Part shown: positions 1 through 8,241 of the stretch, piece by piece
How the letters are laid out: each line of letters starts with the position of its first letter
Numbering within the stretch: the stretch's first letter is position 1
Virus record (IMG/VR): IMGVR_UViG_3300030380_000762
Location: 1 to 25,333 of that record
Direction: 5' to 3' (one strand)
DNA: 25,333 bases
Source: a virus
Program-made: the position numbers and the translations under genes
The notes under the pieces: generated by a model
Told to the model about the DNA's origin: nothing
Databases searched by the model: none
The model's input: the letters and a program-made list of their open reading frames with translations, nothing else

Positions 1-81
1 CAAGTCGCGGCCTATGGCAAAGCCCTTCTTCAAAGCAGAAAAAGCCGCCGAAGCGGTTGCCATTGCTGATACGGGGTCCAT
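1..81 (-). CDS. 5' part of a small conserved phage protein (cut by window edge)
   Basis: The ATG at 81 opens a frame that stays open to the left edge: 27 residues are visible, beginning MDPVSAMATASAAFSALKKG. This Ala-rich, amphipathic start with a Lys-Lys-Gly turn is familiar from small uncharacterised phage proteins encoded near lysis and tail genes ('MDPxS...LKKGxxxGRD' type). An AAAGG stretch lies about 9 bases upstream on the minus strand. It follows the holin-like gene after 48 bases, so it probably belongs to the lysis end of the late operon. The function is unknown; the rest of the protein lies outside the window. Confidence 0.6.
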   Translation of the reverse strand, partial: MDPVSAMATASAAFSALKKGFAIGRDL

Positions 82-129
82 TCAGTAGACCTTTACGATT
101 TCGGGGTTAATTTGCTTTCGTGGGCAGTG

Positions 130-294
130 TTAGCCGCGCCGCGTTATCTTCTTTACGGTATCAGTTTCCCATATGCGGATTAATACCCACACGCCTGTGA
201 TCAGCGCCACAAAATTTGGTGCCATATCCAAGAACGCGGCAACGGTGCCTGTGCCTGCTACAAAATCAACAGCAACCTTCTGATCCTCGTTCAT
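130..294 (-). CDS. Small single-span membrane protein, holin-like
   Basis: A 54-residue protein starting MNEDQKVAVD. Residues about 17-42 form a hydrophobic helix (VAAFLDMAPNF...ALITGVWVLIRIW) followed by a charged tail ETDTVKKITRRG. A short N-terminus, one or two membrane spans and a basic C-terminus, together with position after the tail genes, are typical of small phage holins, which permeabilise the inner membrane at lysis; the 'RIWETDTV' ending resembles small holin-like phage proteins. The ATG overlaps the stop of the preceding tail gene by four bases (ATGA), indicating translational coupling. No endolysin is visible inside the window; it may lie to the left. The membrane segment is seen; the holin role is inferred from context. 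Confidence 0.65.
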   Translation of the reverse strand: MNEDQKVAVDFVAGTGTVAAFLDMAPNFVALITGVWVLIRIWETDTVKKITRRG

Positions 295-1040
295 GGTGCA
301 GGACTTCCCGGTGCGTTGAATATATCTATGTTGATAGTGCCGCTGGATGGCACGTTGGTGTTGTTGTTGGCGCTGACCGCGTCATACCCAAGCACATAGC
401 TGGCAGTGCTGCTGTCGTTTTTTACTAGCCGACTTTGATTTTGCGTGTACGTCAACGCCCCACCGTTTGAGCCTGACGTTGTGGTAATAGTGTTTGTATT
501 ATTGTTTCTGTAGCTTACATCGAACAGGCGGGCGCGAAACCCTTGCGTGCCACCACTGAAATTCGCCGCCCCACTCCCACTAGCAGTAACAGTATCTCCC
601 GCAGAAGCTGTAAACGTAACCGACGACACATCACCACTTTGATTTTGCGGCCCACCAAAATTGACAGTAGCGGTGCTTGGAGCGTCTCCCCCAACATCGG
701 TAGCAAAAAGCTGTTGGCCATTTTTGCGAAAAAAGGCTGTTCCCGATCCGCTAACACTTAGCTGAACGAAAGAATGAGTGTCTAGTATAGTTACCGAGCC
801 AAAGCTAACGGTAGATGTCGTCAAACTACCGTTACTTTCTGTCACCGTGACGGAAAATTCGCCGATAGTTTGGCTGGTGCTGCCGTTAGTGTTGCCCTGC
901 GCCGCAACTGCGGTTGAAAAGCCGGGAACCTCAGAGCCGCCCCGATAATACTCAGATAAGCTGATTGGATTTGTGCCGCCATAAAAGGTTTGAATCTCAC
1001 TGAATGAAATAGCGTTCCCCGCGCCGCCGTTAACTGCCAT
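291..1040 (-). CDS. Tail/fibre-associated structural protein
   Basis: 249 residues, Ser/Thr/Gly/Asn-rich and predicted to be almost all beta-strand. Near the N-terminus is AISFSEIQTFYGGTNPISLS followed by EYYRGG, a module common in minor tail or fibre proteins of marine phages. The remainder (residues about 45-249) reads like immunoglobulin- or fibre-like beta repeats without a recognisable enzymatic motif. ATG at 1040 is preferred over the in-frame GTG at 1043 because it sits two bases after the previous stop codon. It is the last structural gene before the holin-like gene. A tail-tip or fibre role is inferred from composition and position. Confidence 0.75.
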   Translation of the reverse strand: MAVNGGAGNAISFSEIQTFYGGTNPISLSEYYRGGSEVPGFSTAVAAQGNTNGSTSQTIGEFSVTVTESNGSLTTSTVSFGSVTILDTHSFVQLSVSGSGTAFFRKNGQQLFATDVGGDAPSTATVNFGGPQNQSGDVSSVTFTASAGDTVTASGSGAANFSGGTQGFRARLFDVSYRNNNTNTITTTSGSNGGALTYTQNQSRLVKNDSSTASYVLGYDAVSANNNTNVPSSGTINIDIFNAPGSPAP

Positions 1041-1042
1041 CA

Positions 1043-1444
1043 CTACGAACCGTTGTAGCTAGACAAGTCGGCAAACGCCGTAATGTCGTTGATGACCTTG
1101 AGGTGGCCCGTCGTTGTCAGCAGCATTTTGGCGACCGCATTGTGCCGGAATACAAGCTCATCCGATGACGTGACCACCACCGTCCAATCAGTGCTTGCGC
1201 CGATCTGGATTGCCACGTCTGTGCCGGTGTCGCTGCTGTTGACGTTTGTTGCCTTGACGATGGGCGCGTTGATTGCTGTGACAGCCTCTGTTCCCGCAGC
1301 AAAATCCTTGAGATGGGACATCACTTCCCGAATTGCATTATTAACGTCACTTGGCAGCATACTGTTTTCAGCTAGATTTCCCCCGCCGACATCAGTGTTG
1401 TTGGCAGCAGTGCTGTCGTACTCTGTAAGTTTGTTTTTAGCCAT
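1043..1444 (-). CDS. Short fibre-like tail protein
   Basis: 133 residues. The N-terminal half (NKLTEYDSTAANNTDVGGGN, then SMLPSDVNNAIREVMSHLKD) matches a recurrent phage fibre or tail attachment module in which 'STAxxNTDxxG' and 'xPSDVNNAIRExMxHLKD' precede a variable beta-rich part. The C-terminal half (residues about 70-133) is beta-rich and short, so this may be a truncated fibre or a connector for another fibre chain. The start codon overlaps the stop of the 683-aa gene by one base (position 1444). No catalytic motif is seen. Confidence 0.75.
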   Translation of the reverse strand: MAKNKLTEYDSTAANNTDVGGGNLAENSMLPSDVNNAIREVMSHLKDFAAGTEAVTAINAPIVKATNVNSSDTGTDVAIQIGASTDWTVVVTSSDELVFRHNAVAKMLLTTTGHLKVINDITAFADLSSYNGS

Positions 1445-3495
1445 TATTCTTCTCCTGCCAGAAGGCCGCCATAAATGCCTGACGCTGCACCGCGACGGAA
1501 AGCTCTACGGTTAGCCGCTGCCTGTCGTGTCGCTTCGCGCCCTCGTGCCTCAATCAGTCTGTTTAGGAACGCCTGCTGCCGGGCAGCATCTGTCTCAAAC
1601 AGGTTCCTAGCCACCTGACTGCCCACTCGCTCACCCATCAATCCACGGCTTGTGACCCGCCCACCTGCCTGCAAGGCTGCGGGTATGACTCCCTGCCTGA
1701 CTGCTGTGTCAAGCAGGGTCGCTGAAACCGACAGATCGTCTATGTCCTCGCGTAAAGGTGTCGTGCGGCTTCCGACCACAACCTTGTTGCGCGTCTGTAC
1801 CTGCTCGGCACGTCTCAACATGTTTTTCTCGAACTGATCGAAACTTTTCTGGTCAGGGAAGGCGGCACGCAGCAGTTTTTTCTTTTTAGGTGTGCCAAAA
1901 ATGCGCTTTCCGGCATCACCCAAATCAGCTACCGACTCCACGCTGTTTCGGACTGCTTGTGCGACCCCAATTCTGAAAGCCTCTTTTTCAGAGTCTGACA
2001 TTTTTGCAACGATGCCGGTCAACTCGTCGACATCGCCTGTCATAAACTTTTTGCCCTCTTCAATGGCGTCGCGCAGCGCCGCGTCTCCCGCAAACTTGGT
2101 GCGCGCAATTTTATAGCTGCTCTCACCGTCGATTTGTGGAGACGCTTCGTCTAGCAATTTGAGAAACTCATTTTTGCGGCCCACAAGAAGCCGCTTTTGA
2201 TTGCTTGCCAAGCTGCCCTGACGCCCACCTGTTTCAATCGCACCGTCGAGGCCAATCTTCATGTAATGAAGCTGGCGAAGAGAGATGTCTTCAGTCGCTT
2301 TGCCGGAGATCAGATCGTCATATTTAGGCATTTGCACGCCCTCAAGCTCTGCGGTCTCTACGGCCTGCTGATAAGCGCTTTTCATCCTTGCGCCGCCAAG
2401 CAAACCCTTCAAATCATCAACCGGCACCATGACCTCATCGCCTGCGGGATTGCCATCGACAAAAAAGGCTCGGTTATAGTCTTGCCCAGCATTGGCGCTC
2501 TGCCGCTCAATGATCTCCTCTGTCGCTTGTGCAGCAGTTTTACCGCCAGCCAAAACCGTGCCGACCTCGCTTGCTATCTCATCGCCCATGCTGAGAGCGC
2601 GCTGATCCAGAACATCTTTAGCGATATCCATGCCCTCGCCAGTTACGTTTGCGCTCCCGGCTGCCATGCGCCGGGCGGCATCACCGCCCACATCGGCGAC
2701 CATCATGCCTGTAACGCCCGCTTCTTGCGCGGCGCGAAGCTCTTCACCCACTTTTTCAGGAGTGGTCTTTGCACGCTCAAAAGCCTGTAAGACTTTCAGA
2801 TCGGCGGCCTCTTGCACCGCATCATCGCCTCTGATGCCAAGTCGCGTGCCGATCCCCTTGGCTGCACTAACAGCCCCGCTTGTAAGCGCTGGCGCCGCTG
2901 CACCAAACGCACCACCTGCCAAAAGCCCAACACCGGCGCCGCCAAGTCGACTACCTTCGTCAGCCGCACCTGCGCCTGCTATAGCTCCCTCGCCAGCACC
3001 CACCCCGGCGGCGATGCCTGTGGGCCCGGTTTTTGCAAGTGTGCGACCAGCCGCAGTGCCAGCCAGACGCCTTCCTAAAGCCTTTGTGCCTTCCCTAGCT
3101 GCTAGAGCAGCGCCTGCACGTGCCGCGCCGACCCCTCCTGTAAGAAGGCCACCACCGATTGTCAGGCCCGCTGCTGTGAGGGGGTTGTCTTTTGCAAACA
3201 GATCGATGTCCTGACGGATGTCTTTGACGGTCTCATCATAATCGCCAAACAGGCCAAAACCTGTGCGCGCGCCTGCCTCAATCTCATCGCCAAAACCGAG
3301 CGCCAAACCCTGTGCCGCCGTCCGTAGGGCCGCTGGGATGCCAGACGACTCAGGCTCCATCACGTTCTTTTGCCGGTCTTCAAGCGCTTGGCGTGCAAGG
3401 CGGTTGACCACCTTCTGCTTTTCAGCGCTGGAAAGATCAGCGAAACCCTCCGGCGCTTCTATCTCTCCGACACCTTTGATATTGAGCTTTGCCAT
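1444..3495 (-). CDS. Large internal virion (DNA-ejection) protein candidate
   Basis: 683 residues. The start (MAKLNIKGVGEIEAPEGFAD) is followed at about 55-230 by a long Gly/Ala-rich hydrophobic stretch with many small-xxx-small patterns, typical of glycine-zipper membrane-inserting segments. The rest (about 235-683) is charged and mostly helical, with a basic Arg-rich C-terminus. Placement at the end of the structural operon, with two smaller Gly-rich proteins just upstream, matches the gp7/gp20/gp16-type ejection proteins of P22-like podoviruses, which leave the virion and form a conduit across the envelope. No transglycosylase or peptidase motif was recognised. The role is inferred from composition, length and synteny. 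The start overlaps the previous stop at 3495. Confidence 0.7.
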   Translation of the reverse strand: MAKLNIKGVGEIEAPEGFADLSSAEKQKVVNRLARQALEDRQKNVMEPESSGIPAALRTAAQGLALGFGDEIEAGARTGFGLFGDYDETVKDIRQDIDLFAKDNPLTAAGLTIGGGLLTGGVGAARAGAALAAREGTKALGRRLAGTAAGRTLAKTGPTGIAAGVGAGEGAIAGAGAADEGSRLGGAGVGLLAGGAFGAAAPALTSGAVSAAKGIGTRLGIRGDDAVQEAADLKVLQAFERAKTTPEKVGEELRAAQEAGVTGMMVADVGGDAARRMAAGSANVTGEGMDIAKDVLDQRALSMGDEIASEVGTVLAGGKTAAQATEEIIERQSANAGQDYNRAFFVDGNPAGDEVMVPVDDLKGLLGGARMKSAYQQAVETAELEGVQMPKYDDLISGKATEDISLRQLHYMKIGLDGAIETGGRQGSLASNQKRLLVGRKNEFLKLLDEASPQIDGESSYKIARTKFAGDAALRDAIEEGKKFMTGDVDELTGIVAKMSDSEKEAFRIGVAQAVRNSVESVADLGDAGKRIFGTPKKKKLLRAAFPDQKSFDQFEKNMLRRAEQVQTRNKVVVGSRTTPLREDIDDLSVSATLLDTAVRQGVIPAALQAGGRVTSRGLMGERVGSQVARNLFETDAARQQAFLNRLIEARGREATRQAAANRRAFRRGAASGIYGGLLAGEE

Positions 3496-4520
3496 TATTC
3501 CTTCACCTCATATTCAAAGTCTTCGGAGAGACCAGCGTCCGCTGCAATGTCATCCAGTGTGATGGTTTTCGCGCCTTTGTAGTTTGCTAATGTTCCAAAC
3601 TCCTCGTAGTGACGCGCGGCGGCAATCTTTGCATCGCGCGCCTTACGAATAGACTCTGCTAGGCGTTCGATTCTTTTGATGTTCTCAGCCTCTGAAAGGT
3701 TGGGGTTAAAAGCACGCTTGATAAGTTGCTCACCTTCTTTTTGAGCAAACTGACCGCCCAGAACCTCCCGCAAATTCCTTTGAGTAACCTCTGCAACAAG
3801 CTCTTTCGCTCTTAGCCCACTTTTATTGAAGAAGGACGCAGCAAAGTCAGGCAAAGCTCCCTGAACCGGCCCAGTGCCGCCTTCTGTTTTTAAGATATTC
3901 ACTGCCTCATCTAATTGACTCAGAGCTTTGTTCACGTCAGCAAAACCACCCTGAATCACAAGCTTTTGGTAATCTTTGGCAAAGTCTTTATCGACAGCTT
4001 TTTGAGCCTCTGAAAGATTTGGCGCAGTGCTTGTCTTTTTGGCCGCCATGATGTCTTCGTAAAATGGAGTTTTCTCAAACTCGACCTTGCCGTCTATTTC
4101 GGTGGCGATGATTGCCCCATCTTGCAGCAGACTTACTTTCGGGTCTTTAGCTCCCTCATAGACAGGAACAGGGTTTGATGGGTCAGACAGGTCAAGAATT
4201 GAGCCGCCGACAACCTGAAATCTGTTGCGCAGGGCCGCTTGCTCATCAAGGCGCTTTTGCCGCTCGTCTTGGCGTGCCTGCCGCTCTTCCTGCCGTTTAA
4301 TTTGCGCGAGGCGATCTGCACGTTGCTGCGCAGCATTGAACGCCGTCTGTCCTTGATTCAATCCCATGCCAAGCGCTTGCCCTATAGAAATCGGGCGCCC
4401 GACAGAAGGACCGCCGCCTGCCAGCAAGCCGCCAGCCAGCCCCAAGATGCCCTGCGTTCTCGGATCGTTGAAGTCGCCGCCAAGAATGCCGCCCATCGGC
4501 CTACCGCCACCAAAAGCCAT
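3495..4520 (-). CDS. Internal virion / ejection protein candidate
   Basis: 341 residues. The N-terminus (residues 1-60) is Gly-rich and hydrophobic with repeated GGLLAGG-like patterns. Residues about 62-100 are a highly charged Gln/Arg/Glu coiled coil (repeated RQxE/QDERQKRLDEQ). The C-terminal half is helical and charged, with an acidic tail ending FEYEVKE. It lies between two other Gly/Ala-rich proteins of the same operon and has a strong Shine-Dalgarno (AGGAGG, six bases before ATG). The layout suggests one member of a three-protein ejection set; a role as an internal scaffold of the tail cannot be excluded. No enzymatic motif is visible. Confidence 0.68.
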   Translation of the reverse strand: MAFGGGRPMGGILGGDFNDPRTQGILGLAGGLLAGGGPSVGRPISIGQALGMGLNQGQTAFNAAQQRADRLAQIKRQEERQARQDERQKRLDEQAALRNRFQVVGGSILDLSDPSNPVPVYEGAKDPKVSLLQDGAIIATEIDGKVEFEKTPFYEDIMAAKKTSTAPNLSEAQKAVDKDFAKDYQKLVIQGGFADVNKALSQLDEAVNILKTEGGTGPVQGALPDFAASFFNKSGLRAKELVAEVTQRNLREVLGGQFAQKEGEQLIKRAFNPNLSEAENIKRIERLAESIRKARDAKIAAARHYEEFGTLANYKGAKTITLDDIAADAGLSEDFEYEVKE

Positions 4521-4529
4521 CTGCGCCTC

Positions 4530-5270
4530 CTACATAAAGCCCAGCAGGCCGCCAGCCGCTGCGCCATAAAGTGGATTGAATCCGAGAGATGAGCCTAGCT
4601 GTGCGCCGCCAAGAGCCCCGCCCAAACCAGAGGCAAGTGGGTTGCGGAACACCGGCTGAATGTTTTGCGATCCAATCGTACCGCCTCCAACAAGCGCCAA
4701 GAAGTCACGCAGCTTCTGCCTCTCTATGTTTTGCTCGAAATTGAATCTGTCGAGATCACCTTGAAGCTCACTTTGCGCCTGTGCCTCACGCGCTGCGCCA
4801 ACCTGCCCAAGCTGCTGGAGATCAAGGTTTTGCACCTGCGGCGCCTGCGCAATGGCTGCTTGTTGTGCTTGTAAGGCGGCTGGCGCCAGTGCTGCGGCTA
4901 GGACGCCTTGATTTGCGCCAGAACCATAGCGGCCTGCCTTTGCAAACTGGCTCTGCACTCGGTCAACCACCGGTTGAAAAGCCGCCATCGTAAGGGGATT
5001 TGTGCCCATTAAGTTTTGCTGAACGACGCCCTGAGTTTGAGCCGTCAAGCTGTTTGGGTCCAAAGCCCTATCTCTGATGCCACCAAGGGCCAACTCAGAC
5101 TCAGGACTAAAGCCTACAACCGTGCTGCCCGGAAAAAACTGTGGCCTTGGCGATCTGAATTGCTCAAGCGCCTCTGAAAGCCCAAACTCAAGAAACGGCT
5201 GCGCGTATGCCGGGGGCAGCGTTTGAGTGTTCACTGTTTGCGTACCGCCGCCGCCGCCGCCCTTACCCAT
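4530..5270 (-). CDS. Gly-rich minor virion protein, ejection-type
   Basis: 246 residues from ATG 5270 (MGKGGGGGGTQTV); the upstream in-frame ATG at 5285 lies deeper in the previous gene and is less likely. A six-glycine run encoded by a CCG-type triplet repeat (about 5245-5260) opens the protein. The middle is Gln/Ala-rich (AALQAQQAAIAQAPQVQ) and helical. The end (GGALGGAQLGSSLG...YGAAAGGLLGFM) is a glycine-zipper hydrophobic tail. This composition is common in small podovirus proteins located before the large ejection protein. It overlaps the GNAT-like gene by eight bases. The ejection role is inferred. Confidence 0.68.
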   Translation of the reverse strand: MGKGGGGGGTQTVNTQTLPPAYAQPFLEFGLSEALEQFRSPRPQFFPGSTVVGFSPESELALGGIRDRALDPNSLTAQTQGVVQQNLMGTNPLTMAAFQPVVDRVQSQFAKAGRYGSGANQGVLAAALAPAALQAQQAAIAQAPQVQNLDLQQLGQVGAAREAQAQSELQGDLDRFNFEQNIERQKLRDFLALVGGGTIGSQNIQPVFRNPLASGLGGALGGAQLGSSLGFNPLYGAAAGGLLGFM

Positions 5271-5625
5271 AGTATTTGACTCCAACTGTTGCCACGTCTT
5301 TATATCCTTCCAATGCTTTTACCCAGCCGCGTCTGCCGACAATTTCACAGGAGACGCAGCCCCATGTTTTTGACCACTCAATGGCGTCTTTCTCAATGTC
5401 TTTGAGGGTGTTCAAATCCCCGCCAGCCAGCCAAAAACGCAGTGTGCGCCGACGTGGGTATTCAACTATTTCTGTAACTAAGCCCGCGTTTTCTGCGTGC
5501 CAAAACTGCGCGTCACCCTTGACGACAACCTTTGCCACGTCGTCCAGCGTGTGCGAGTGACCGCTGTAAGCAAGTGCTGCGTTAATAAATGGGGCGCAAT
5601 GCTTCCACTTATCCCAGAATTGCAT
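5263..5625 (-). CDS. GNAT-like small phage protein
   Basis: 120 residues from ATG 5625 (MQFWDKWKHCAPFINAAL). Features seen: 'ALAYSGHSHTLDDVAKVVVKGDAQFW', 'VVTEIVEYPRRRTLRFWLAGGDL' (split for brevity in two motifs) and the end 'GRRGWVKALEGYKD'. Proteins with this order, 'THTLEDV...QFW...EYPR...LAGG...GRRGW', occur widely in tailed phages near tail genes and have a GNAT-acyltransferase-like fold by family resemblance. I see no clear acetyl-CoA P-loop (Q/RxxGxG/A), so enzymatic activity is doubtful. The start at 5625 limits overlap with the upstream gene to 17 bases; an in-frame ATG at 5712 would overlap it by over 100. It may be a structural or neck component; the function is unknown. Confidence 0.7.
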   Translation of the reverse strand: MQFWDKWKHCAPFINAALAYSGHSHTLDDVAKVVVKGDAQFWHAENAGLVTEIVEYPRRRTLRFWLAGGDLNTLKDIEKDAIEWSKTWGCVSCEIVGRRGWVKALEGYKDVATVGVKYYG

Positions 5626-5941
5626 ATCCAAAAGTTCTGTCGGCCTGTGAATTATTGGCGTGGGTGACAGTGAATGATTGCTTTGCTCTTGCGCTAATGA
5701 AGGCTGTGCCATTCCCCACCTCTGCTGATGCGTTGGCCGTCGTCGGCATCAACAAAATGATGCTGTCACTGCCCGCGCGAAAATCTGTCACGACAGTAGT
5801 TGTCGCGCTTGTTGTGCAAGTAAAACTGCCGGTTGAATTGACTTTGCCGTCAAGTATCCCGTTGACGACTTGACTGATTTCTCTTGGGTTGTCTGCCTCT
5901 GTCGGCAGGCGGCGAAAGTTAGCGTCGGCCAAGAGCCGCAC
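5609..5941 (-). CDS. Small beta-rich virion protein
   Basis: 110 residues as read from GTG 5941. The motif order 'REISQVVNGILDGKVNSTGS', 'TTVVTDFRAG', 'PTTANASAEVG', then 'SFTVTHANNSQADRTFGYAI' is a recurrent short beta-sandwich module in phages, often found as a stand-alone protein after the needle or tail-hub gene or fused to fibres. The start is uncertain: AGAGG abuts GTG 5941 with no spacing, whereas TTG 5932 lies nine bases after it, so the true protein may be three residues shorter. It overlaps the previous gene by 23 bases. A virion surface or tail role is inferred. Confidence 0.72.
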   Translation of the reverse strand: MRLLADANFRRLPTEADNPREISQVVNGILDGKVNSTGSFTCTTSATTTVVTDFRAGSDSIILLMPTTANASAEVGNGTAFISARAKQSFTVTHANNSQADRTFGYAILG

Positions 5942-7403
5942 CCTCTACATCAACGCCTTGAGCGAAATCCCACGTGCCACTGATGTTCATCCGAAAGCGA
6001 TGAAACCGTCCTTGGTCACGATGCAAACAATAGCCGTCCGCAAGCAATGAGGATGCACTGCCGAAGCTCACCACCTCGTCCTGCCTATCTCGCGTGCCAA
6101 CTTGAATTGTGACACTGCCATCTTTGAAATAAGGCACAGTCTTTGTGACCACAGAATGACGACCTTTGTTCACAGAAACCTCTGGCGTTTCAATGGTGCC
6201 TGCCAGCGCAGTGCCGCTGAACGCTTTGATCTTGTTGTTGGCAGAACCTCCAAAGAAGAACGTGCCGCCTTTGAAAGTCGTGCTGTCCAGTGTGCCGGAA
6301 AGTGCATCAAGGTTTGCCGCCTGTGTGTCGAGCGCATCCATTGTCACTGACGTTGTTTGAATTGGAGCAAGCAATTCTGTCGTCAACTCAATCAACGACC
6401 AGCGGCCAATCGCGTAGTTGTACACAATCACCTTATCAGGCGTGTCGCTCACGTTGTCGTTGCTTACATAGCTCCACGCGACGATCTGATTAATCGGATC
6501 AACAGCGCACGAGCATTTGTCGATCTTTGCAGAGTTAAAATCCTTGTTAAAAAAGTCGTCCACCTTTTCTGCACCAATAGGCTTTGATCCACGCCCATCG
6601 AACATGAAGAAGCCGTCACGGCTAAGATAGAACACGTTGTTCCCAACACTTGCGATGCTGTTGGGGTACGGACAGCCGCGTGATGTCTCCACTAAATCAA
6701 TCTGATAGATCAACGGTGATCCGACGTAATACGCAACCGCAATGCCTCGCTCCATGAGGATCGTCGCCTGTTGCCCACCAACTAAACCAGTGATTGCACC
6801 AGAGTCGCCGCCAAAAATGTCCTGAAAATCCGCTTGATTTGTGCCAACGGTCCAGCTTGTTTCGTCGTTGATAGCCGACCATCTGACGCGGAATGGCTTA
6901 CGCCCTGCTCCTTCGTCAATGTTCGCCGTCCACACCTGATCGCGCACAACAGCAACAAAGTCAGCCTTCGGCGGTGTGCCTGCGAGGTTGGAGAACGTGC
7001 TGTCGCTGCCCAGCGTCCATTTTTGTAACTCCTCGCCAATACCACCAGCGGCAATGACCGTGCTGCCGAATTGTACGAAGCGCCATCTCTCGTCGCCTGT
7101 GCTTGTGCCGCTGTTGCCAAGATCATATGCAGGCGAACCAGACTTTGACACGTCGTCTAAATCTTTGTCAGAATCGCTGTAGCGATAGAGTTTCGCGTTA
7201 TCACCGGCAAACAGAAACGAATTGCCTGCCGTATCCTTTGCACTGAACACACCGCGCAACCTGCCGCTGGCAGCATTGCTAAAGTCCACAAAGTTTTTGA
7301 CGCTACGATAACCCTTTGCAGCCGGGATCACATTTGTCGCAATGGTGACGCCGGGGTTATCTAGTGGTGGCTGATCGGGCAGCCATTCACCGAATCGAAT
7401 CAT
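5919..7403 (-). CDS. P22 gp10-like tail hub / DNA stabilisation protein
   Basis: 494 residues. The opening MIRFGEWLPDQPPLDNPGVT followed by 'NVIPAAKGYRSVKNFVDFS', repeated WD-like beta blades ('RWRFVQFGSTVIAAGG', 'DFVAVVRDQVWTANI', 'VFYLSRDGFFMFDG') and 'NYAIGRWSLIEL' are the hallmarks of the large family of podovirus tail accessory proteins that includes P22 gp10 and, functionally, T7 gp12. These proteins form a beta-propeller-like hub below the head-tail connector and close the DNA exit channel. 'GSKPIG...VDDFFNKDFN' is the usual 'P(I/L)S' segment of that family. Start ATG overlaps the upstream stop by four bases (ATGA). Confidence 0.85.
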   Translation of the reverse strand: MIRFGEWLPDQPPLDNPGVTIATNVIPAAKGYRSVKNFVDFSNAASGRLRGVFSAKDTAGNSFLFAGDNAKLYRYSDSDKDLDDVSKSGSPAYDLGNSGTSTGDERWRFVQFGSTVIAAGGIGEELQKWTLGSDSTFSNLAGTPPKADFVAVVRDQVWTANIDEGAGRKPFRVRWSAINDETSWTVGTNQADFQDIFGGDSGAITGLVGGQQATILMERGIAVAYYVGSPLIYQIDLVETSRGCPYPNSIASVGNNVFYLSRDGFFMFDGRGSKPIGAEKVDDFFNKDFNSAKIDKCSCAVDPINQIVAWSYVSNDNVSDTPDKVIVYNYAIGRWSLIELTTELLAPIQTTSVTMDALDTQAANLDALSGTLDSTTFKGGTFFFGGSANNKIKAFSGTALAGTIETPEVSVNKGRHSVVTKTVPYFKDGSVTIQVGTRDRQDEVVSFGSASSLLADGYCLHRDQGRFHRFRMNISGTWDFAQGVDVEGAALGRR

Positions 7404-7990
7404 TGTTTACTCCACGTCTCATTGCCCGCTGAAACAGGCGTCCATGTTTCGCTGCCTTCAGCAACAATAGACCAAGTTTCCGAGCCTTCAGTCTGTACCG
7501 ACCAGCTACCGCTGGATGATTGCACCGCCCAAGTTTCAGAGCCTTCGGGCACAACCGTCCATGCATCGCCTAAAACATTTGCCAGCGTTTCTTGCGTGAC
7601 ACGGATCACCACGTCGCCGCTTATCACAAATACGCCAGTTGCCTCGCCACTGGCTGTCGTCACCACCTCTACGGCGGCATTCATTCCTCGTATGCGAGAG
7701 AAGGCGTTCACCGCGCTGACAGACGCGGCTGCGGAGCCATTGAGCAGCCTGATGCGGTCAGCGTCGGACGTTACCGTCACGGCAATAGAGGCAGCGCCGG
7801 ACATGCGTGCGATAAACGCCGCAACGGCTGAAACAGACGCCGCGCCAGATACGCTTGCATCGACTAAACGCAGACGAATTGCTGCGCCAGTTGAAGCTAC
7901 CGCGGCATCGCCTGTGCCTGCTGCAAAGCGCATAATACCTGCGTTGTCAGCAGCAAAGGGCGCTTCGCCAAATGCAAACTCACCGATCAT
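7400..7990 (-). CDS. Tail-associated protein with C-terminal EGSETW repeats
   Basis: 196 residues. The N-terminal two-thirds is Ala/Ser/Val-rich with two similar halves ('GAASVSAVAAFIARMSGAAS' and 'SAAASVSAVNAFSRIRGMNA'), suggesting internal duplication. Residues about 143-196 consist of six 8-11-residue units with Trp at a fixed place: AWTVVPEG / SETWAVQSSSG / SWSVQTEG / SETWSIVAEG / SETWTPVSAG / NETWSKQ. Such Trp-containing beta repeats are known from phage tail proteins that pack as beta-spirals. It lies between the fibre chaperone-like gene and the needle hub and starts with ATGA overlap. The exact role is unknown; a fibre or hub attachment is inferred. Confidence 0.72.
   Translation of the reverse strand: MIGEFAFGEAPFAADNAGIMRFAAGTGDAAVASTGAAIRLRLVDASVSGAASVSAVAAFIARMSGAASIAVTVTSDADRIRLLNGSAAASVSAVNAFSRIRGMNAAVEVVTTASGEATGVFVISGDVVIRVTQETLANVLGDAWTVVPEGSETWAVQSSSGSWSVQTEGSETWSIVAEGSETWTPVSAGNETWSKQ
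7402..7564 (-). repeat. Coding tandem repeat with invariant Trp
   Basis: The DNA encoding about the last 54 residues of the 196-aa protein carries six diverged 24-33-bp units with consensus (S/N)ETW(S/T)xxxxG, seen on the plus strand as the recurring 'CCA(T/A)GTTTC(A/C/G)(G/C/T)' text near 7441, 7474, 7528 and others. Units differ at third positions, so it is an old expansion and not a recent slippage event. Confidence 0.7.
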
Positions 7991-8241
7991 GGTTTAGTGG
8001 GCCACGAAATATTGTCTAGGTCCGACTGCGCGGTCACGTCCCGCAAAGCCTGCCGGTATGTGCGCCACGCTGCCGTGTCACTTCCAGCGTCCTCTAGCTT
8101 GAAGATGGCAATGTCCGCCTCTTGCAGTAGCGGCTCACGCGCCTGCCGTATGCCGTCGAGCTTCTCTGCGTCGGTGATTACATCCGCAACGTCGTCGTCT
8201 GCCGAGTCAACCAGAACACCGTCTAAATATCTTTTGCTCAT
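7987..8241 (-). CDS. Tail-fibre assembly chaperone-like small protein
   Basis: 84 residues. The C-terminal half reads 'DGIRQAREPLLQEADIAIFK', then 'AAWRTYRQALRDVTAQSD' and 'NISWPTKP'. This 'R..L...D......W..YRQALRD......WP..P' pattern is that of the phage tail assembly chaperone family (Phage_tail_APC type), which helps fold or attach side tail fibres. It directly follows the 1110-aa fibre gene with ATGA overlap (8238-8241), the classic fibre-chaperone arrangement. The N-terminal 'MSKRYLDGVLVDSADDDVAD' is variable and likely unstructured. The call rests on motif and synteny. Confidence 0.8.
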   Translation of the reverse strand: MSKRYLDGVLVDSADDDVADVITDAEKLDGIRQAREPLLQEADIAIFKLEDAGSDTAAWRTYRQALRDVTAQSDLDNISWPTKP

